Positions 1 through 8,538 of a stretch of 53,819 bases of DNA are shown here, one piece after another. A model generated the notes under the pieces. It was given only the letters and a program-made list of their open reading frames with translations. It ran no database searches and had not been told where the DNA came from. The stretch is from positions 1 through 53,819 of the forward strand of contig NZ_JASJEB010000047.1 of assembly GCF_030064895.1 (NCBI RefSeq). The letters run 5' to 3'. The stretch is from Crocosphaera sp. (lineage in GTDB: Bacteria > Cyanobacteriota > Cyanobacteriia > Cyanobacteriales > Microcystaceae). The translations under genes and the position numbers were made by a program. The first letter of the stretch is position 1; every line of letters starts with the position of its first letter.

Positions 1-130
1 TTTCACAGAAAGTATAGTTAGTGATATAATTATAGCACAAGACAATAGGAAGTGGACGCTTTGCGATTTATTCATTGGTCGGGCATTCATCCCTAAGTTA
101 TAGAACGTTAGGGAATTCTGCCCGACATTC
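1..130 (-). mobile_element. Left end of an IS200/IS605-type element (partial)
   Basis: An imperfect hairpin lies at 78-126, with perfect 8-base outer arms (GTCGGGCA / TGCCCGAC) and a mostly paired inner stem. Read on the minus strand, the hairpin is followed by GGGATGAATG and, about 50 bases later, by TGTGCTATAAT, a good -10 element. The same order of motifs precedes the TnpB gene at 28.1 kb. Subterminal hairpins of this kind mark IS200/IS605 ends. The transposon gene would run leftwards out of the window. The element abuts and truncates the acyltransferase gene at 108-548. Confidence 0.6.
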
Positions 131-548
131 GGTTAAAAAAGTTTCTGAAGTAATAGGGTAAATAGTTGGCAACAAAATCGATTAAGCTTCGGGTTTCAGT
201 AGGGTTTACCCAAGGAGTAAAGTAGTTCTGTACTATATTTATTGTGAACATAAAAACGACTAAAGGGATAAAAAGCCGCTTTATTCTTTCCTTAGAGTAC
301 TGACGAAGAGATCTCCGTGATAAAGAAATACCGGCACTGTACCCTGCTATCAGAAACAGTAGAGGCATATGCCAGGCTCCAACTTCTATGAGATAGATCT
401 GTAATAACTGGGCGTTTACGCTGGTTGTAGATACATCGGAAAATGGAGGGATAAACATCATCAACCAAACGACATGAAAGGGAATAAGATTAATGATTAT
501 TAAGCTTCTAAGCCAGTCAAAGTCGTAGAGTCGTTTTATCATAAGCAT
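108..548 (-). pseudogene. Acyltransferase family 3 (OafA/EpsH-like), truncated by an IS end
   Basis: The 146 residues begin with the motif FDWLRSLIIINLIPFHVVW, followed by hydrophobic segments and a basic RRSLRQYSKERIKRLFIP stretch. This is the usual N-terminal half of membrane acyltransferase 3 enzymes, which O-acylate surface sugars or lipids and normally have 350-400 residues with about ten membrane helices. The reading frame runs into the hairpin of the mobile-element end (78-126), and the last residues and the stop codon come from that element. The product therefore has only the first third of the family fold and is very probably non-functional. The ATG at 546-548 is the first start; a second ATG lies two codons in. 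The family assignment is good; the exact insertion point is not resolved. Confidence 0.75.
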
Positions 549-692
549 TAAATTTGTAAAAAGTATACAAAAGGAGAGAAGTCAGCACAGCCAGCAAAAA
601 AGCTCTTGTCTTGATCATTTAGCTTTATAGAAAACTTGTCAATATCAGGAGTCTCAAACACTGATTCTTTCCTTTAAAAAAATCCAAATCCA

Positions 693-734
693 AACTCCGA
701 ACTCCGAACTCCGAACTCCGAACTCCGAACTCCG
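693..734. repeat. Tandem heptamer, six copies of AACTCCG
   Basis: Six perfect head-to-tail copies of AACTCCG lie in the gap between the truncated acyltransferase and the prohibitin gene. They are of the short tandemly repeated repetitive (STRR) type common in cyanobacterial intergenic DNA. No function can be read from them. Confidence 0.9.
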
Positions 735-818
735 AAATCAGTCTGGTTAGTGTTCGTCACATAAACAGGCCAATAACCGCTAAAATCAAAATTAGGTTAG
801 GATTAAGGAGAAAGATTT

Positions 819-1664
819 GTGAGTCGTCAATCAGCCCCAAGTTTGCAACCCTTATTGGGTGGTATTATTGCTGCGTTATTAGTAGTAATTAGTTTCAACT
901 CATTTGTTGTGATTAACCCTGGACAAGCAGGGGTTTTAAGTGTTTTAGGAAAAGCTCAAAATGGAGCATTATTAGAAGGATTACATTTTAAACCCCCTTT
1001 AGTGTCTGCCGTGGATGTTTATGATGTTACTGTACAGAAGTTTGAAGTTCCGGCACAGAGTGCAACCAAAGATTTGCAAGATTTAAGCGCAAGTTTTGCC
1101 ATCAACTTTCGTCTTGATCCTGTGCAAGTTGTAGAAATTAGACGTACCCAAGGAACCCTACAAAATATTGTTTCTAAAATTGTTGCCCCTCAAACCCAAG
1201 AATCATTTAAAATAGCAGCAGCAAAACGGACCGTAGAACAGGCCATTACCCAAAGAAGTGAACTAAAAGAAGACTTTGATAATGCCCTCAATTCTCGCTT
1301 AGAAAAATACGGTATTATTGTCCTAGATACCAGTGTTATCGATCTCAATTTTTCCCCTGAATTTGCCAAAGCAGTAGAAGATAAGCAGATCGCTGAACAA
1401 AAAGCACAACGGGCTGTTTATATTGCCCAAGAAGCCGAACAAGAGGCGCAAGCTGATGTTAACCGCGCTAAAGGTAAAGCCGAAGCTCAACGATTGTTAG
1501 CAGAAACTTTAAAAGCTCAAGGGGGTGAATTAGTGCTACAAAAAGAAGCGATCGAAGCCTGGAAAACTGGTGGCGCACAAATGCCGAAAGTTTTAGTCAT
1601 GGGGGGAGATAGTAATAGTAGTGTTCCATTTCTTTTCAATTTAAAAGACTTAGCTAGTGAGTAA
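819..1664 (+). CDS. Prohibitin / SPFH-domain membrane protein
   Basis: This 281-residue protein has an N-terminal membrane anchor at about residues 11-32, then NPGQAGVLSVLGKAQ, the typical opening of an SPFH (band 7) domain. The domain extends to about residue 200 and is followed by an Ala/Glu/Gln-rich coiled coil (about 180-235). Prohibitins form ring-like membrane scaffolds that influence membrane proteases and lipid organisation; cyanobacteria carry one or more. The start is a GTG preceded by a well-placed AAGGAG. It stands alone, and the downstream gap holds an inverted repeat. The assignment is firm at family level; the substrate or partner is not evident. Confidence 0.92.
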   Translation: MSRQSAPSLQPLLGGIIAALLVVISFNSFVVINPGQAGVLSVLGKAQNGALLEGLHFKPPLVSAVDVYDVTVQKFEVPAQSATKDLQDLSASFAINFRLDPVQVVEIRRTQGTLQNIVSKIVAPQTQESFKIAAAKRTVEQAITQRSELKEDFDNALNSRLEKYGIIVLDTSVIDLNFSPEFAKAVEDKQIAEQKAQRAVYIAQEAEQEAQADVNRAKGKAEAQRLLAETLKAQGGELVLQKEAIEAWKTGGAQMPKVLVMGGDSNSSVPFLFNLKDLASE

Positions 1665-1748
1665 ACAGTGAGCAGTAATCAGTTATCAGTGATCAGTTTT
1701 TTGAATTATGACGCAAGTAAACATCATAAATAAACTGTGAATGTGTCG

Positions 1749-1812
1749 GGTGGGCAATATTCAGAAAAATACTCTAATAACTATCTAGAAAATACCTGAA
1801 AAATTGCCCACC
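1749..1812. repeat. GGTGGGCAAT inverted repeat
   Basis: A 10-base perfect inverted repeat (GGTGGGCAAT at 1749-1758, ATTGCCCACC at 1803-1812) encloses 44 AT-rich bases. A similar arrangement occurs at 42191-42247 and single arms occur near 16317, so this belongs to a dispersed intergenic repeat family. Confidence 0.7.
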
Positions 1813-1896
1813 AAATTTTCATTTTACTTCACAATAGATAATTGATAAAAATTAAAACAAATTAAATTCTAAATTATAAATTTACTTTCATTTTCT

Positions 1897-2556
1897 ATGA
1901 AAAATTTTGCTATTAATGTAGATAATATTAGCTTTAGTTGGCACGAAAAAGCCCCCGTTTTAAACTCTTGCTCATTGGCCGTCCCAGAAGGAGAATTTTG
2001 GATGCTTTTGGGAGCAAACGGTAGTGGTAAGTCAACCCTGTTGAGATTATTAACTAATTTACTAACCCCCCAAAATGGAACCATTACCATGACTCCTCCA
2101 GTGGGTTTTGTCTTCCAAAACCCCGATCGCCAGTTAGTAATGCCCACAGTTGGGGCCGATATTGCCTTTGGTTTAGTAGAAGAACAATTACCCCCTCTAG
2201 AGGTACGTTATCGTGTACGAGAGGCTCTAAGTGCAGTTAACCTATTAGAATTAGAGAGAAGACCTATTTACGCCCTCAGTGGTGGACAAAAACAGCGTAT
2301 CGCTATTGCCGGAGCGATCGCTCGTCATTGTTCGGTATTGTTATTAGATGAACCCACAGCACTACTCGATCCTGATACGCAAATCGAATTAGTGGAACAA
2401 GTGCAAAATTTAGTCAAGAGTCGAGGCATTACAGCCCTATGGGTGACACATCGTTTAGAAGAATTAAACTACTGTGATGGGGCTTTTTTATTGGAAGGAG
2501 GAAAGGTTGTACAACAGGGAGATCCCCAACTTATTAAAGCAAAAATTTCTCATTAA
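1897..2556 (+). CDS. CbiO/EcfA-type ABC transporter ATPase (orphan)
   Basis: The 219-residue ATPase has Walker A GANGSGKST (39-47), a Q-loop at VFQNPDRQ, the signature LSGGQKQR (127-134), Walker B VLLLDEPT (147-154) and the H-loop histidine at about 185. The NPDRQ sequence after the Q-loop is typical of the energy-coupling-factor/CbiO group, which drives uptake of metal ions or vitamins together with a membrane T component and a substrate-binding S component. Neither partner is nearby, so its substrate cannot be deduced. It lies 12 bases upstream of the NACHT-FGE gene and may be co-transcribed with it. No Shine-Dalgarno sequence is obvious before the ATG. Confidence 0.88.
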   Translation: MKNFAINVDNISFSWHEKAPVLNSCSLAVPEGEFWMLLGANGSGKSTLLRLLTNLLTPQNGTITMTPPVGFVFQNPDRQLVMPTVGADIAFGLVEEQLPPLEVRYRVREALSAVNLLELERRPIYALSGGQKQRIAIAGAIARHCSVLLLDEPTALLDPDTQIELVEQVQNLVKSRGITALWVTHRLEELNYCDGAFLLEGGKVVQQGDPQLIKAKISH

Positions 2557-2568
2557 AATTCCTTGTCT

Positions 2569-5500
2569 ATGTCAGAAAAAGAACCAACACCATCATCTGT
2601 TGAGGAATCAGTAACCTCTACGAATATCCGAAGGGAAGCAAGAGAAAAAAGAGTCCAAACTGTTCTAAAATTTTTAAAAATGTTGGGGCTACCAGTTTCG
2701 GTAACTGGAGTCACAGGGACAATTATATTACTGCAAAATGGTCAATACAAATTAGCTGTTATTACAATTGTGATTAGTGTATTGGCTTTAGTTATAGCGA
2801 TATGGGGAAATTTTTTCTTACGAGTAATAAATCGTACTTTAGACTTAATAGAAGAAGAGTTAGAGAACATAGAAGAACCCATAGCACAATGGATTGTTAA
2901 GCAATTCAAAACTATTCCTGTACGGTTATGGTGGCAATTCAATCTAAAGTTCAAGGATCGATATTATGAGAGTTTAATTGATACCTTTAGAGAACTAAAA
3001 ATAGAAGGGTTTAGGATTGGTTTACCAGCATTAGATTTAGAAGATATTTTTGTTTCTTTGCGAGTTAAAACAGGAACACCTGATAAAATTCGAGGCAGAA
3101 TTATTACAAGACAATCAGATAATGAACAAAGAGAAATTTGGGAATTTTTAAAGAATAATCAGGGGAAATTTCGAGCCTATCGCCGTTTAGCTGTGATTGC
3201 TTCTCCCGGCTCAGGAAAAACCACTCTTCTCAAGCATTTAACCCTAACCTATGCCAAAAAGCAACATAACAAATATCAAGCACCCAATTTCATTCCTGTA
3301 TTATTATATCTGCGAGATATTCGTCATCAACTTGTCACAGAAAATCCTCCTTCACTGTCACAATTGATTCGAGAACATATTGAAAATCTGCCCTCAGAAC
3401 CTCCTTTAACCTTACCCCCTAATTGGATTGAGGATCAGTTAAGATTAGGAAAATGCCTAGTCATGCTCGATGGACTTGATGAGGTTGCCAACGCCCATGA
3501 AAGAAATGCGGTAAGTGCCTGGGTTAACCAGCAGATGAAGGTGTATCGGCAAACAGTTTTCATAGTCACTTCTCGGCCTCATGGGTTCCAAAGTGCGCCA
3601 ATAGAGCGAGTGGGAACTGTCTTAGAAGTGCTTCCCTTCAACCCACAGCAGGTAGAAGACTTTATTCGTAGTCTGTATCAGCAAAATGAAATTATGAGAA
3701 CCGGACGGGAAACCCCTGCGGTACTCAGAGAAGCAGAAACCTTATCTGATGATTTAATTACCCGAATTCAAGAGAAACCTGCGATCGCCGATATGGCCAG
3801 AAATCCTCTTCTAGTGACCATGATTGCTACAGTACATTATTGTGGCAGTGCTTTGCCCGGTCGTCGTGTGGAACTGTATCAGAAAATTTGTGATTTACTA
3901 TTGGGTGCGCGACAACAAGCGAAAAAAATAAAAGTGCCATTGACGGGGGAACAAAATAAGTCTGTCTTGCAAGTTTTGGCCTTATCTTTAATGCAAGCAA
4001 AAACCCGCGAATTTTCTTTAGAGTTAGGAACAGAAATCATACAAGAAGAACTAGGAAAGGTTGCTGGAAATACCTTAACAGGGAAAGAATTTCTCAAACA
4101 AATTAAAGAAATAAGTGGCTTATTAGTGGAAAAAGAACTGAAAACTTATGAATTTGCTCACTTAAGTTTCCAAGAATACCTCGCTGCCTCAGAAATTAAA
4201 GAATTGCAACAAGAATCTATATTAATTGACAACTTTCAAGATCCTTGGTGGGCCGAAACAATTCGTCTCTATGCTGCCCAAACTAATGCCACTTCTTTGA
4301 TTCAAGCAGGGATTAAAACCCCAACAGTTCACTCATTAGTGTTAGCTTTAGACTGTAAGGAAGAACGTTTAAAAGTTGACCCAGAAATCAGAGAACAATT
4401 AGACACCATTTTAGAACAAGGGTTAGAATCTAATAACCCTGAAATTGCCACCTTGGCTGCACAAGTTAAATTATCACGACGACTGAGTAATTTAACGACT
4501 ATGGACGATAATCTTTATATTGATTCTTTCTACATTACCTGTGCAGAGTATCAACTTTTCATGGATGACGATGACTTATTCTATTCAGGAGAGCATTTTG
4601 CCCCTGGAAGTGCTAAACAACCCATTACCGAAGTCAGTTGGCTGAATGGGATGCGTTTTTGTCTCTGGTTAACTGCTAAAGCACCATCCTTGACTCGTAA
4701 GAGTGCGTCTGAGTCTACTGTTTTCTTTTTCAGACTGCCAACCTTGGAGGAAGTGCAAAATTATCACCCCAGAGAACATGAAGACTTAGGCTGTTTAACC
4801 CTAGAGGAAACTGGGGACAGTCATCAGCAAAATCAGGGTATTCGTCTCGTTAAAACCCCAATACGACCTTCTCTGTATGGAGTGGAAACATTCAGTTTCA
4901 ATGGATTTGAAGGTGTTACCGCTAACGCACAAGGACAAGAAAGTCAACGTCGGCGTGAAATTTATTGGTATTTTACTGAGAATTTAGGAAAAGAGGTCGA
5001 TTTGGAGCTAGTATATATTCCTGGGGGAGCCTTTACAATGGGTTCTCCTGAAACTGAAAAAGGAAGTCTTAATCGTGAACGTCCTCAACATCAAGTTACT
5101 GTTTCTCCATTCTTTATGGGGAAATATCCTGTAACTCAGGCACAATGGAGAGCGATCGCTTCTCGAACAGATTTAAAGGTAGAAATCGACTTAAAACCTA
5201 ATCCCTCTTATTTTAAAGGGGATGAGCGCCCTGTGGAAACAGTTTATTGGTATGAAGCGGTAGAGTTTTGTCAAAGATTATCTAAGCTAACAGGAAGAGA
5301 CTATAGACTACCCAGTGAAGCCGAATGGGAATATGCTTGTCGAGCCGTGAGAAAACCCCTAAACCTAGAACAAGGCGAATCTTATCCTCCGTTTCATTTT
5401 GGAGATACCATCACCGATCAATTAGCTAATTATTCTGCTTCTAATACTTACGCCAATGAACCCAAGGGAAAAGATAGAAGAGAAACTACCCCTGTTGGTC

Positions 5501-5835
5501 AATTCCCCCCCAATGCTTTTGGATTATACGATATGCACGGAAATGTTTGGGAATGGTGTTTAGATCCTTGGCATGATGATTACAACGGCGCACCCTCTGA
5601 TGGTAGCGTCTGGGGTGGGCAAAACCGAACTAATAACTCTACTTCTGTTCATCGTTTATTTGTAAACAATATTCAAAAACAATTGACAAAAGAACGATAT
5701 TATGCAGGTCGCGGCGGTTCGTTCAACAATGGTCCGCGCTATTGCCGGTCTGCGTCTCGCGACTACGACGGCGCGTGCGTTAACGTCCTCGGTTTTCGTG
5801 TTGTGTGTGTTCTCCCCAGGACTGGAAATCAGTGA
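2569..5835 (+). CDS. Membrane-anchored NACHT (STAND) NTPase fused to FGE-like/C-type-lectin-fold domain; putative DGR target
   Basis: A protein of about 1088 residues. Two hydrophobic segments at about 45-85 suggest a membrane hairpin. A NACHT NTPase module follows, with P-loop ASPGSGKTTLL (about 211-221) and Walker B CLVMLDGLDEV (about 296-306). Residues about 640-740 look like a degenerate FGE-sulfatase module, and about 815-1085 is a fuller one (VYIPGGAFTMGSP, RLPSEAEWEYACRA, GLYDMHGNVWEWC, RGGSF, LGFRVV). The last part is GC-rich, unlike the rest of the gene, and matches the variable-region layout of DGR target proteins (see findings). NACHT STAND proteins sense ligands and oligomerise; cyanobacterial DGRs are known to diversify such proteins. 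A TTG two codons upstream is an alternative start. No reverse transcriptase or template repeat is present in the window. Confidence 0.88.
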   Translation: MSEKEPTPSSVEESVTSTNIRREAREKRVQTVLKFLKMLGLPVSVTGVTGTIILLQNGQYKLAVITIVISVLALVIAIWGNFFLRVINRTLDLIEEELENIEEPIAQWIVKQFKTIPVRLWWQFNLKFKDRYYESLIDTFRELKIEGFRIGLPALDLEDIFVSLRVKTGTPDKIRGRIITRQSDNEQREIWEFLKNNQGKFRAYRRLAVIASPGSGKTTLLKHLTLTYAKKQHNKYQAPNFIPVLLYLRDIRHQLVTENPPSLSQLIREHIENLPSEPPLTLPPNWIEDQLRLGKCLVMLDGLDEVANAHERNAVSAWVNQQMKVYRQTVFIVTSRPHGFQSAPIERVGTVLEVLPFNPQQVEDFIRSLYQQNEIMRTGRETPAVLREAETLSDDLITRIQEKPAIADMARNPLLVTMIATVHYCGSALPGRRVELYQKICDLLLGARQQAKKIKVPLTGEQNKSVLQVLALSLMQAKTREFSLELGTEIIQEELGKVAGNTLTGKEFLKQIKEISGLLVEKELKTYEFAHLSFQEYLAASEIKELQQESILIDNFQDPWWAETIRLYAAQTNATSLIQAGIKTPTVHSLVLALDCKEERLKVDPEIREQLDTILEQGLESNNPEIATLAAQVKLSRRLSNLTTMDDNLYIDSFYITCAEYQLFMDDDDLFYSGEHFAPGSAKQPITEVSWLNGMRFCLWLTAKAPSLTRKSASESTVFFFRLPTLEEVQNYHPREHEDLGCLTLEETGDSHQQNQGIRLVKTPIRPSLYGVETFSFNGFEGVTANAQGQESQRRREIYWYFTENLGKEVDLELVYIPGGAFTMGSPETEKGSLNRERPQHQVTVSPFFMGKYPVTQAQWRAIASRTDLKVEIDLKPNPSYFKGDERPVETVYWYEAVEFCQRLSKLTGRDYRLPSEAEWEYACRAVRKPLNLEQGESYPPFHFGDTITDQLANYSASNTYANEPKGKDRRETTPVGQFPPNAFGLYDMHGNVWEWCLDPWHDDYNGAPSDGSVWGGQNRTNNSTSVHRLFVNNIQKQLTKERYYAGRGGSFNNGPRYCRSASRDYDGACVNVLGFRVVCVLPRTGNQ
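5707..5820 (+). other. Putative DGR variable region (VR)
   Basis: This is the 3' terminal coding part of the NACHT-FGE gene. GC is 56 of 87 bases from 5707 to 5793, against an AT-rich surround. Between the conserved blocks RGGSFNN and LGFRVVCV, the codons ggt, tat, tct, gac, tac, gac, ggc, tgc, gtt and gtc all end in C or T and could each derive from AAC or AAT by changes at the first two positions only. This is the signature of adenine-directed mutagenic retrohoming. The shared 3' block (about 5790-5820) would be the homing-initiation end. The template repeat and reverse transcriptase must lie elsewhere. Confidence 0.7.
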
Positions 5836-5837
5836 AA

Positions 5838-5858
5838 AGTTATCAGTTATCAGTTATC
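5838..5858. repeat. Tandem heptamer, three copies of AGTTATC
   Basis: Three perfect AGTTATC units follow directly after the NACHT-FGE stop codon. Similar CAGTTATCAGT-type sequence occurs at 1676-1697 and, in the other orientation, at 14318-14360, so it is a dispersed STRR family. Confidence 0.8.
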
Positions 5859-5991
5859 AGTGAGGAATTATGAATAGTATAGTAGATGATAGCAATTTTC
5901 ATTTGCATAGATTACAAACTCAAAGAAAAATACTCCCCACACTTCCCACCCCTCCTACACTCCCCACCCTCACTAAACCAAGTTCCTTGTA

Positions 5992-6579
5992 TTACCAGAC
6001 TAGATAGGGTAATTTCTGTGCCGTCTCTTTAATCTGGTTAGGGTTTTGAATTAACTGTCCACAACTGTCCCATGTACCTTCAAGAAGCATCATTCGGGAA
6101 CCTTCTCCCATAGAAATGTCTCCTAACCAATCATCGCATTTGACTTGCTTAGCTGCTAAATCTAGGGTAATTTCAGCCTGGGGGTTATTTTTTAGTTGGC
6201 TTTGTAAACTTTTGACAGCTTCAGGTGATGCAGTCACACAGGGAACCCCATTAGCGATACAGTTACCAAAAAATATTTCAGCAAAACTTTCGCCGATAAT
6301 GGCTTTAATTCCCCAACGTATAATAGCTTGAGGTGCGTGTTCCCTAGATGAGCCACAGCCAAAATTCGCATTGACGACCAAAATGTTAGCCCCTTGATAT
6401 TGAGGCTGATCAAAAGGGTGTTCCCCTTTCAGTTGACTGCGATCATCAGCAAACACCTGTTCTCCTAAACCGTCAAAGGTGACACAACGTAAAAACCTTG
6501 CGGGTACAATGCGATCTGTATCGATATCATCTCCTGTTAGGGGAATACCTCGCCCTGAAATTAACTTGACTTGGTTCAT
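5992..6579 (-). CDS. leuD: 3-isopropylmalate dehydratase small subunit
   Basis: The 195-residue product is the small (swivel-domain) subunit of isopropylmalate isomerase, which with LeuC interconverts 2- and 3-isopropylmalate in leucine synthesis. [15 protein letters not shown] near the N-terminus and [15 protein letters not shown] around residues 75-90 are the family landmarks. The start chosen is the ATG at 6577-6579 ([11 protein letters not shown]), which gives the normal family length; an upstream extension of 23 codons has no family similarity. No leuC lies nearby, as is usual in cyanobacteria where leu genes are scattered. Confidence 0.93.
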   Translation of the reverse strand: MNQVKLISGRGIPLTGDDIDTDRIVPARFLRCVTFDGLGEQVFADDRSQLKGEHPFDQPQYQGANILVVNANFGCGSSREHAPQAIIRWGIKAIIGESFAEIFFGNCIANGVPCVTASPEAVKSLQSQLKNNPQAEITLDLAAKQVKCDDWLGDISMGEGSRMMLLEGTWDSCGQLIQNPNQIKETAQKLPYLVW

Positions 6580-6691
6580 TAAGACTTGCCTGTTCCTTAA
6601 CTTTAGCTCTATTTCTATGATAAGCCTTAAGTTCCTGACCAACAGCAAAGGTTAGGGAAAATTAATTTCTAATTATATTTTTTGAATTATC

Positions 6692-7828
6692 TTAACCAAA
6701 ATAATCTCTCAAAGCATAAGCGACTTGTTCTTGTTCTTCGGGAGAAATATCGGGGAACATTGGTAAGGATAAAACTTCATTTGCTGCTTGTTCTGTAACA
6801 GGAAAAGCTCCCTTTTGATAACCTAAATTTTGATAAACTTTTTGTAAATGTAAAGGAATGGGATAATAAATCATGGAAATAATACCATTTTCCTGTAGCT
6901 TCGCTCTCAAGTCATCCCTTGTTGTTTTTTCTTGATTAGTCTTATTTTTTACTAAGATCGTGTATTGATTCCAAACATGATAACCTCCCTGAATTTCTTG
7001 GGGAAGTTGTATCTCTGAAATACCAGCTAATAATTGATGGTATCGTTGAGCAATTTCTCGTCTTTGTTTATTCCACTGATCGAGATAACGTAACTTAACT
7101 TGTAAAATAGCTGCTTGGATACTATCAAGACGACTATTAATACCAACAACATCGTGATAATATCGTTGTGCCGAGCCATGTTCTTTAATGACTCGAATGC
7201 TTTCAGCGATCGCAGGATCATTAGTTGTCACTGCACCACCATCGCCACAAGTTCCTAAATTTTTAGTGGGAAAGAAGCTAAAACAACCAACATGACCAAT
7301 ATTTCCCGTGATATCCTCTTGCCATTTTGCCCCTGTACTTTGAGCGCAGTCTTCGATCACGTACAAATTATGTTTTTCAGCAACATCCATTAAATCAGCC
7401 ATATTAACCGGTTGGCCAAAGAGATGAACCGGTATAATAGCTTTGGTTTGGGGGGTAATAGCTGCTTCTATGGCTTCAATATCGATGTTAAAGGTATCCC
7501 GTTCGATATCCACAAAAACAGGTTTTGCCCCCACTAAACTAACGGTTTCTGCCGTAGCAATAAAAGTGAAGGATGTGGTAATCACTTCATCCCCTGCACC
7601 AATATTTAAAGCACGTAAGGCTAAATAAAGCGCATCGGTTCCTGAGTTACAACCAATACAATAAGAACTACCCACATATTCAGCTAGTTGTTGTTCAAAG
7701 TCGCTAACAATTGCACCACCGATATAACGACCGGAACGGACAACTTCGAGGACAGCACGATCAATTTCTTCACTAATAAGCTTATATTGACGGACTAAAT
7801 CTACAGGGGGGATGGTATTCACTGGCAT
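6692..7828 (-). CDS. DegT/DnrJ/EryC1/StrS family PLP-dependent sugar aminotransferase
   Basis: The 378-residue product matches nucleotide-sugar aminotransferases that convert keto-sugars to amino-sugars for surface polysaccharides or glycosylated metabolites. The PLP-binding lysine is K189 in FFPTKNLGTCGDGG, the cofactor-ring aspartate is D160 in VIEDCAQ, and the N-terminal SGRYIGG and NSGTDALYLAL motifs are intact. The length is normal. It lies 112 bases upstream of leuD (5' side) on the same strand, with no obvious functional link. The exact sugar substrate cannot be told from the sequence. Confidence 0.9.
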   Translation of the reverse strand: MPVNTIPPVDLVRQYKLISEEIDRAVLEVVRSGRYIGGAIVSDFEQQLAEYVGSSYCIGCNSGTDALYLALRALNIGAGDEVITTSFTFIATAETVSLVGAKPVFVDIERDTFNIDIEAIEAAITPQTKAIIPVHLFGQPVNMADLMDVAEKHNLYVIEDCAQSTGAKWQEDITGNIGHVGCFSFFPTKNLGTCGDGGAVTTNDPAIAESIRVIKEHGSAQRYYHDVVGINSRLDSIQAAILQVKLRYLDQWNKQRREIAQRYHQLLAGISEIQLPQEIQGGYHVWNQYTILVKNKTNQEKTTRDDLRAKLQENGIISMIYYPIPLHLQKVYQNLGYQKGAFPVTEQAANEVLSLPMFPDISPEEQEQVAYALRDYFG

Positions 7829-7913
7829 TTTAACAGCATTTTTTAACTGAGTTTATCAAAGGGATGGTTAAAGAAGCAAGTAACAGGGAGATGAGGTTGA
7901 CTGGGTGATTGGG

Positions 7914-8030
7914 TGACGGGGAGATAGGGAGATGGGGAAACGGGGAGACGGGGAGACGGGGAGACTGGGGGAGTAAAATATTAATATTGTTTCTAATCTT
8001 CCCACACTTCCCACACTCCTCATATCACCT
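7914..8030. repeat. Dispersed intergenic repeat, copy A (GGGGAGAC tandem plus AT palindrome)
   Basis: A run of degenerate GGGGAGAC-type units (about 7914-7972) is followed by AAAATATTAATATTGTT and then TCTTCCCACACTTCCCAC. The same blocks occur in reverse complement at 34313-34473, and a shorter relative of the C-rich end occurs at about 5931-5971. This is a mobile or recombinogenic intergenic repeat of unknown role. Confidence 0.75.
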
Positions 8031-8034
8031 ATTA

Positions 8035-8445
8035 TTAACCTTTCGGGGCAAACTTCAAAGAAACGCCATTCATGCAATAACGTTGTCCTGTGGGTTTTGG
8101 TCCATCCCCAAATACATGGCCTAAATGACCACCACAACGGCTACAATGTACCTCAACTCTTGTCATAAATAAAGTACGATCAACTGACGTTTCAATGGCA
8201 CCTTCAATGGGTTGATAAAAGCTTGGCCAACCTGTTCCACTGTTATATTTAGTGTCAGAGGTAAATAAGGGTTGTCCACAACCGGAACAGTTATAGGTTC
8301 CTTCTCCATATTCTTTATCGAGAGGACTGGTTCCTGCTCTTTCTGTACCATGTTTCCGCAAAACATTAAACTGTTCTGGGGTTAACATTTCTTTCCATTC
8401 TTGTTCGGTTTTGTTAACTTCAAATTTTTTTTCTGAGGTTTTCAT
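8035..8445 (-). CDS. msrB: Peptide-methionine (R)-S-oxide reductase
   Basis: MsrB reduces the R form of methionine sulfoxide in proteins, using thioredoxin. All family landmarks are present in 136 residues: zinc-binding Cys pairs CSGC (53, 56) and CSRC (101, 104), the substrate motif [11 protein letters not shown] (70-80), and the catalytic cysteine C124 in [11 protein letters not shown]. It has no signal peptide, so it acts in the cytoplasm. It is a single gene between two minus-strand genes; a dispersed repeat separates it from the downstream aminotransferase gene. Confidence 0.95.
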   Translation of the reverse strand: MKTSEKKFEVNKTEQEWKEMLTPEQFNVLRKHGTERAGTSPLDKEYGEGTYNCSGCGQPLFTSDTKYNSGTGWPSFYQPIEGAIETSVDRTLFMTRVEVHCSRCGGHLGHVFGDGPKPTGQRYCMNGVSLKFAPKG

Positions 8446-8538
8446 GATCTTTTTTTCTAAATAATTAACAACAAATGTCTAGTTTTTTAAACAGTAATCC
8501 ATTGATCACTGTTCACTGCTAACTGTAAACTGTTCTTA

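Noticed and set aside
2569-5835. A catalytic formylglycine-generating enzyme for sulfatases
   Set aside because: The FGE-like domain is fused to NACHT, no sulfatase is nearby, and its end is variable-region-like, so a binding role of the C-type-lectin fold is more likely.
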